From positions 1-9,616 of the forward strand of contig CADCOX010000238.1 of NCBI GenBank assembly GCA_902803195.1: DNA of 9,616 nt, in the 5' to 3' direction. The position numbers and the translations under genes are program-made. Positions 7,383 through 9,616 of this stretch are shown in pieces. Each line of letters begins with the position of its first letter. Position 1 is the stretch's first letter. This DNA is from an uncultured Bacteroidales bacterium (GTDB taxonomy: Bacteria > Bacteroidota > Bacteroidia > Bacteroidales > Bacteroidaceae). The notes beneath the pieces were generated by a model, which was given only the letters and a program-made list of their open reading frames with translations, searched no databases and was not told where the DNA came from.

Positions 7383-8585
7383 ATGGAAAAAACTTGGCGT
7401 TGGTTTGGCAAGAAGGACAAGATTACCCTTGCCATGCTTCGGCAGATAGGTGTTGAGGGCATTGTCACAGCCCTCCACGATGTACCTTTGGGCGAGGTGT
7501 GGACACGCGATCAGATACGCGACCTCCGTGAATATATCGAGGTGGCAGGCCTCCGATGGAGCGTGGTCGAGAGCCTGCCCGTGACTGAGACTATTAAGTA
7601 TGGCGGTCCCGATCGCGATGTTCAGATTGAGGTCTATAAGCAAAGCCTGCGTAACCTCGCAGCCGAGGGCATATATACAGTCTGCTACAATTTCATGCCC
7701 GTGCTTGACTGGGCGCGTACCGACCTGCTTCACCCCAACGAGGATGGCTCATCCAATCTCTATTTCTCTTATGCCGAGTTTGCCTATTTCGACATATATA
7801 TATTAAAAAGGAAAGGCGCGCGCGAGGAATGGGCCACTTTCTGCTTCCCCGAAGGGGTAGGTGAGGGTCGTAATGTCCTTGCTGAGGCCGACGAGTTGGC
7901 AAAGGTAATGACCCCCGAGCGCGACCATCAACTCGTAGAGAACATCGTCATCAAGACGCAGGGCTTCGTGAGCGGTAACTTCCGCGAGGATGACGAGGCT
8001 CCACTGGAACTGTTCCACCAGTTGCTGGCGAAGTACGAAGGCATCGACAAGGCTCAGCTGCGCGCTAATATGAAGTACTTCCTCGAAGCCATTATGCCTG
8101 TCTGTGATGAGTGCAAGATCAATATGTGTGTGCATCCCGATGACCCGCCCATTGAGATCCTTGGCTTACCGCGTATCGTGCGTACTGCTGAGGATATCCG
8201 CTGGTTCCTCAATGCCGTGCCCAATCCGCATAACGGACTGACATTCTGCGCTGGCAGTCTCTCGGCAGGGGCCTACAACGATGTCGTGGCTATGGCACGT
8301 GAGTTTGCTCCTCGAACTCATTTCGTTCACCTCCGCTCCTGCCACATCTTCCCCAATGGCGATTTCACCGAAGCCAGCCATCTCGGCGGTCGTGCAGACC
8401 TGGTGGAGCTGTGCAAGATATTCGGAGAGTCCAGGTCATCCCTCCCTTTCCGCGTCGATCATGGTCGCACGATGCTTGGTGATGAATCACGAGGCTACAA
8501 TGCAGGCTATAGTTTCCTTGGTCGTATGTTCGCAATGGCACAGATGCAAGGGGTCTTAGCCGCTCTCGCTCACGAATCTCATTAA
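7383..8585 (+). CDS. uxuA: D-mannonate dehydratase
   Basis: This cytoplasmic metal-dependent enzyme dehydrates D-mannonate to 2-keto-3-deoxy-D-gluconate. The 400-residue product matches the UxuA family along its length: MEKTWRWFGKKDKI at the N-terminus, VTALHDVPLGEVW (28-40), WSVVESLPV (59-67), TVCYNFMPVLDWARTDL (99-115), CVHPDDPPIEILGLPRI (249-265). The expected metal ligands are present: His251, Cys289 (FCAGS), His316 (VHLRS) and Asp359 (RVDHG). ATG 7383 gives the typical family N-terminus. Residues about 147-168 (AREEWATFCFPEGVGEG region) look roughly ten residues longer than homologues I recall, and the DNA just before it is an AT-repeat followed by a GC-repeat. It lies 50 bases after the transporter gene and 13 bases before the SDR gene, so co-transcription is likely. 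Confidence 0.97.
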   Translation: MEKTWRWFGKKDKITLAMLRQIGVEGIVTALHDVPLGEVWTRDQIRDLREYIEVAGLRWSVVESLPVTETIKYGGPDRDVQIEVYKQSLRNLAAEGIYTVCYNFMPVLDWARTDLLHPNEDGSSNLYFSYAEFAYFDIYILKRKGAREEWATFCFPEGVGEGRNVLAEADELAKVMTPERDHQLVENIVIKTQGFVSGNFREDDEAPLELFHQLLAKYEGIDKAQLRANMKYFLEAIMPVCDECKINMCVHPDDPPIEILGLPRIVRTAEDIRWFLNAVPNPHNGLTFCAGSLSAGAYNDVVAMAREFAPRTHFVHLRSCHIFPNGDFTEASHLGGRADLVELCKIFGESRSSLPFRVDHGRTMLGDESRGYNAGYSFLGRMFAMAQMQGVLAALAHESH

Positions 8586-8598
8586 TCCTATAACTCCC

Positions 8599-9411
8599 AT
8601 GAATCATTTATTCAATATCAAAGACTACGTTGTCGTCATCACTGGCGGCACAGGCGTGTTGGGTCGCGCTATCGCTAAATATTTGGCTGCAGAAGGTGCA
8701 AAGGTTGTCATACTCGGACGTAAGAAAGAGGTGGGCGACGCCATAGTGGCTGACATCGTTGCCGCTGGCGGAGAGGCTTGTTTCCTTGAAACCGATGTCC
8801 TTAACCAAGTGAAGGTGCAGCAGAACTGCGATGATATCTTAGCTCGTTATGGCCGTGTGGACGCCCTGTTGAACGCTGCCGGAGGCAATATGCCAGGAGC
8901 TACCATCGCTCCCGATAAAACATTCTTCGACCTCGACCCTGCGCAGTTTCAAACCGTCCTCGACCTCAACCTCACCGGTACCGTCATCCCCACGCAGGTA
9001 TTTCTGAAGCCCATGGTGGCTCAGGGCAAGGGTGCCATCGTCAACTTCTCATCGATGGCTGCTTTCCGTCCGATGACACGTGTCTGCGGCTATGCCGCCG
9101 CCAAGGCAGGCATTTCTAACTTCACCGCTTATATGGCCACCGAGTGTGCCAAGAAGTTTGGGGAAGGCATCCGCGTCAACGCCATCGCCCCAGGGTTCTT
9201 TATCACCGAGCAGAACCGTTCGCTGCTCACAAATCCCGATGGCAGCTACACCCAACGAGGGCAGGACGTCATCCGCCAGACACCTTTCGGGCGTATGGGG
9301 GAGGCCGAAGAACTCTGTGGAACCATTCATTACCTGATTTCTGATGCATCGCGTTTCGTTACGGGCACAGTGGCCGTTGTCGATGGGGGATTCAACGCTT
9401 TCGCCATGTAG
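8599..9411 (+). CDS. uxuB: Short-chain dehydrogenase, probable D-mannonate oxidoreductase (fructuronate reductase, SDR type)
   Basis: This probably reduces D-fructuronate to D-mannonate with NAD(P)H, linking UxaC to UxuA. The 270-residue protein is a classical SDR: cofactor-binding TGGTGVLG (residues 15-22), NAAGG (92-96, in place of NNAG), Asn124 in LNLTG, catalytic Ser152, Tyr165 and Lys169 (YAAAK), and NAIAPGFF (194-201). The family is certain; the substrate is inferred from the position 13 bases after uxuA and from the known use of SDR-type mannonate oxidoreductases in Bacteroidota and Firmicutes. Enterobacterial UxuB is an unrelated, longer protein of the mannitol dehydrogenase family, so this would be a non-homologous replacement. 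The TAG stop is followed in frame by TGA and TAA. A large inverted repeat begins about 20 bases downstream. Confidence 0.88.
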   Translation: MNHLFNIKDYVVVITGGTGVLGRAIAKYLAAEGAKVVILGRKKEVGDAIVADIVAAGGEACFLETDVLNQVKVQQNCDDILARYGRVDALLNAAGGNMPGATIAPDKTFFDLDPAQFQTVLDLNLTGTVIPTQVFLKPMVAQGKGAIVNFSSMAAFRPMTRVCGYAAAKAGISNFTAYMATECAKKFGEGIRVNAIAPGFFITEQNRSLLTNPDGSYTQRGQDVIRQTPFGRMGEAEELCGTIHYLISDASRFVTGTVAVVDGGFNAFAM

Positions 9412-9432
9412 TGATAATGTTAGTGATTGAAG

Positions 9433-9572
9433 TTTCGCATATGCTCAACTACTTAGGTTATGAGGTTATAAGGTTATGAGGTTATAAGGTTTTGAGGTCG
9501 GAAGCTCACCTTAAGACCTATAAGCGAAGCGACCTAATAACCTGAAAACCTAACACAACTGAGCTTGCGAAA
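9433..9572. repeat. About 140-base imperfect inverted repeat after the hexuronate cluster, possible terminator or dispersed element
   Basis: The arms are symmetric about position 9503. AGGT (9495-9498) pairs with ACCT (9508-9511) around a 9-base centre. TTAGGTT (9453-9459) pairs with AACCTAA (9547-9553). GCTCAACT (9443-9450) pairs, with wobbles or mismatches, with AACTGAGC (9557-9564). TTTCGCA (9433-9439) pairs with TGCGAAA (9566-9572). Transcribed, it would form a long interrupted hairpin. It could end the uxaC-uxuB transcript, or be a miniature dispersed element; no flanking target duplication was recognised. Confidence 0.65.
9455..9498 (+). repeat. Tandem 8-base repeat AGGTTATR within the left arm of the inverted repeat
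   Basis: Units run without gaps: AGGTTATG (9455), AGGTTATA (9463), AGGTTATG (9471), AGGTTATA (9479), AGGTTTTG (9487), then AGGT (9495). The 16-base unit formed by the first two octamers is repeated exactly. Related octamers occur on the opposite strand in the right arm, at about 9508-9553. Confidence 0.85.
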
Positions 9573-9578
9573 GTTGAG

Positions 9579-9616
9579 ATGTCCCATTATATCTACTATT
9601 TCAATCCCGAGAACGA
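9579..9616 (+). CDS. Start of an unidentified protein, partial (runs off right edge)
   Basis: An ATG at 9579 opens an uninterrupted frame to the window edge, giving MSHYIYYFNPEN and one incomplete codon. It begins seven bases after the inverted repeat ends. The FNPEN segment recalls N-termini of uncharacterised Bacteroidales proteins of the form 'YxFNPExDLALA', but twelve residues are too few to name a family. No promoter element of the TAnnTTTG type was found just upstream. Confidence 0.5.
   Translation, partial: MSHYIYYFNPEN

Noticed and set aside
9433..9572. CRISPR array or insertion-sequence end
   Set aside because: The repeats are contiguous 8-base units without spacers, and no transposase gene or target duplication is visible.

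Overview
The window looks like a chromosomal segment from a Bacteroidota bacterium, most likely of the order Bacteroidales (Prevotella/Bacteroides-like). The evidence is the protein families (an OmpA-type porin, a uronate isomerase starting MKSFMDENFLLQ, a two-receiver PEP-synthase-like protein) and three upstream elements that fit the Bacteroidota -7 consensus TAnnTTTG. No tRNA, rRNA, CRISPR array or insertion sequence was seen. No gene-free stretch exceeds 300 bases; the longest is 191 bases.

Layout. Bases 1-1011 (minus strand) hold a partial OmpA-family outer-membrane protein whose C-terminal end lies outside the window. Bases 1012-1202 are its long leader and promoter region. Bases 1203-4139 (minus) encode a 978-residue protein with two receiver-like domains, a PEP-synthase/PPDK-type nucleotide-binding domain and an unusual C-terminus. 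Bases 4140-4318 are a divergent promoter region. Bases 4319-9411 (plus) carry a four-gene hexuronate cluster: uxaC, an exuT-like transporter, uxuA and a short-chain dehydrogenase that probably serves as UxuB. A large imperfect inverted repeat follows, and the first codons of another gene run off the right edge.

How the genes work together. The MFS permease would import hexuronate. UxaC converts D-glucuronate to D-fructuronate, the SDR reduces fructuronate to D-mannonate, and UxuA dehydrates mannonate to 2-keto-3-deoxygluconate (KDG). KDG kinase and KDPG aldolase are not in the window. No tagaturonate reductase or altronate dehydratase is seen, so the cluster as visible covers only the glucuronate branch.

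The best candidates for undescribed biology are non-coding. The uxaC-exuT spacer is a degenerate array with an 8-base period (consensus YCGATATT). The region after the SDR gene is a roughly 140-base inverted repeat, also built of 8-base words (AGGTTATR). The dual-receiver PEP-synthase-like protein is the most intriguing coding feature because it keeps a nucleotide-binding domain but shows no recognisable phosphohistidine or PEP-binding domain.
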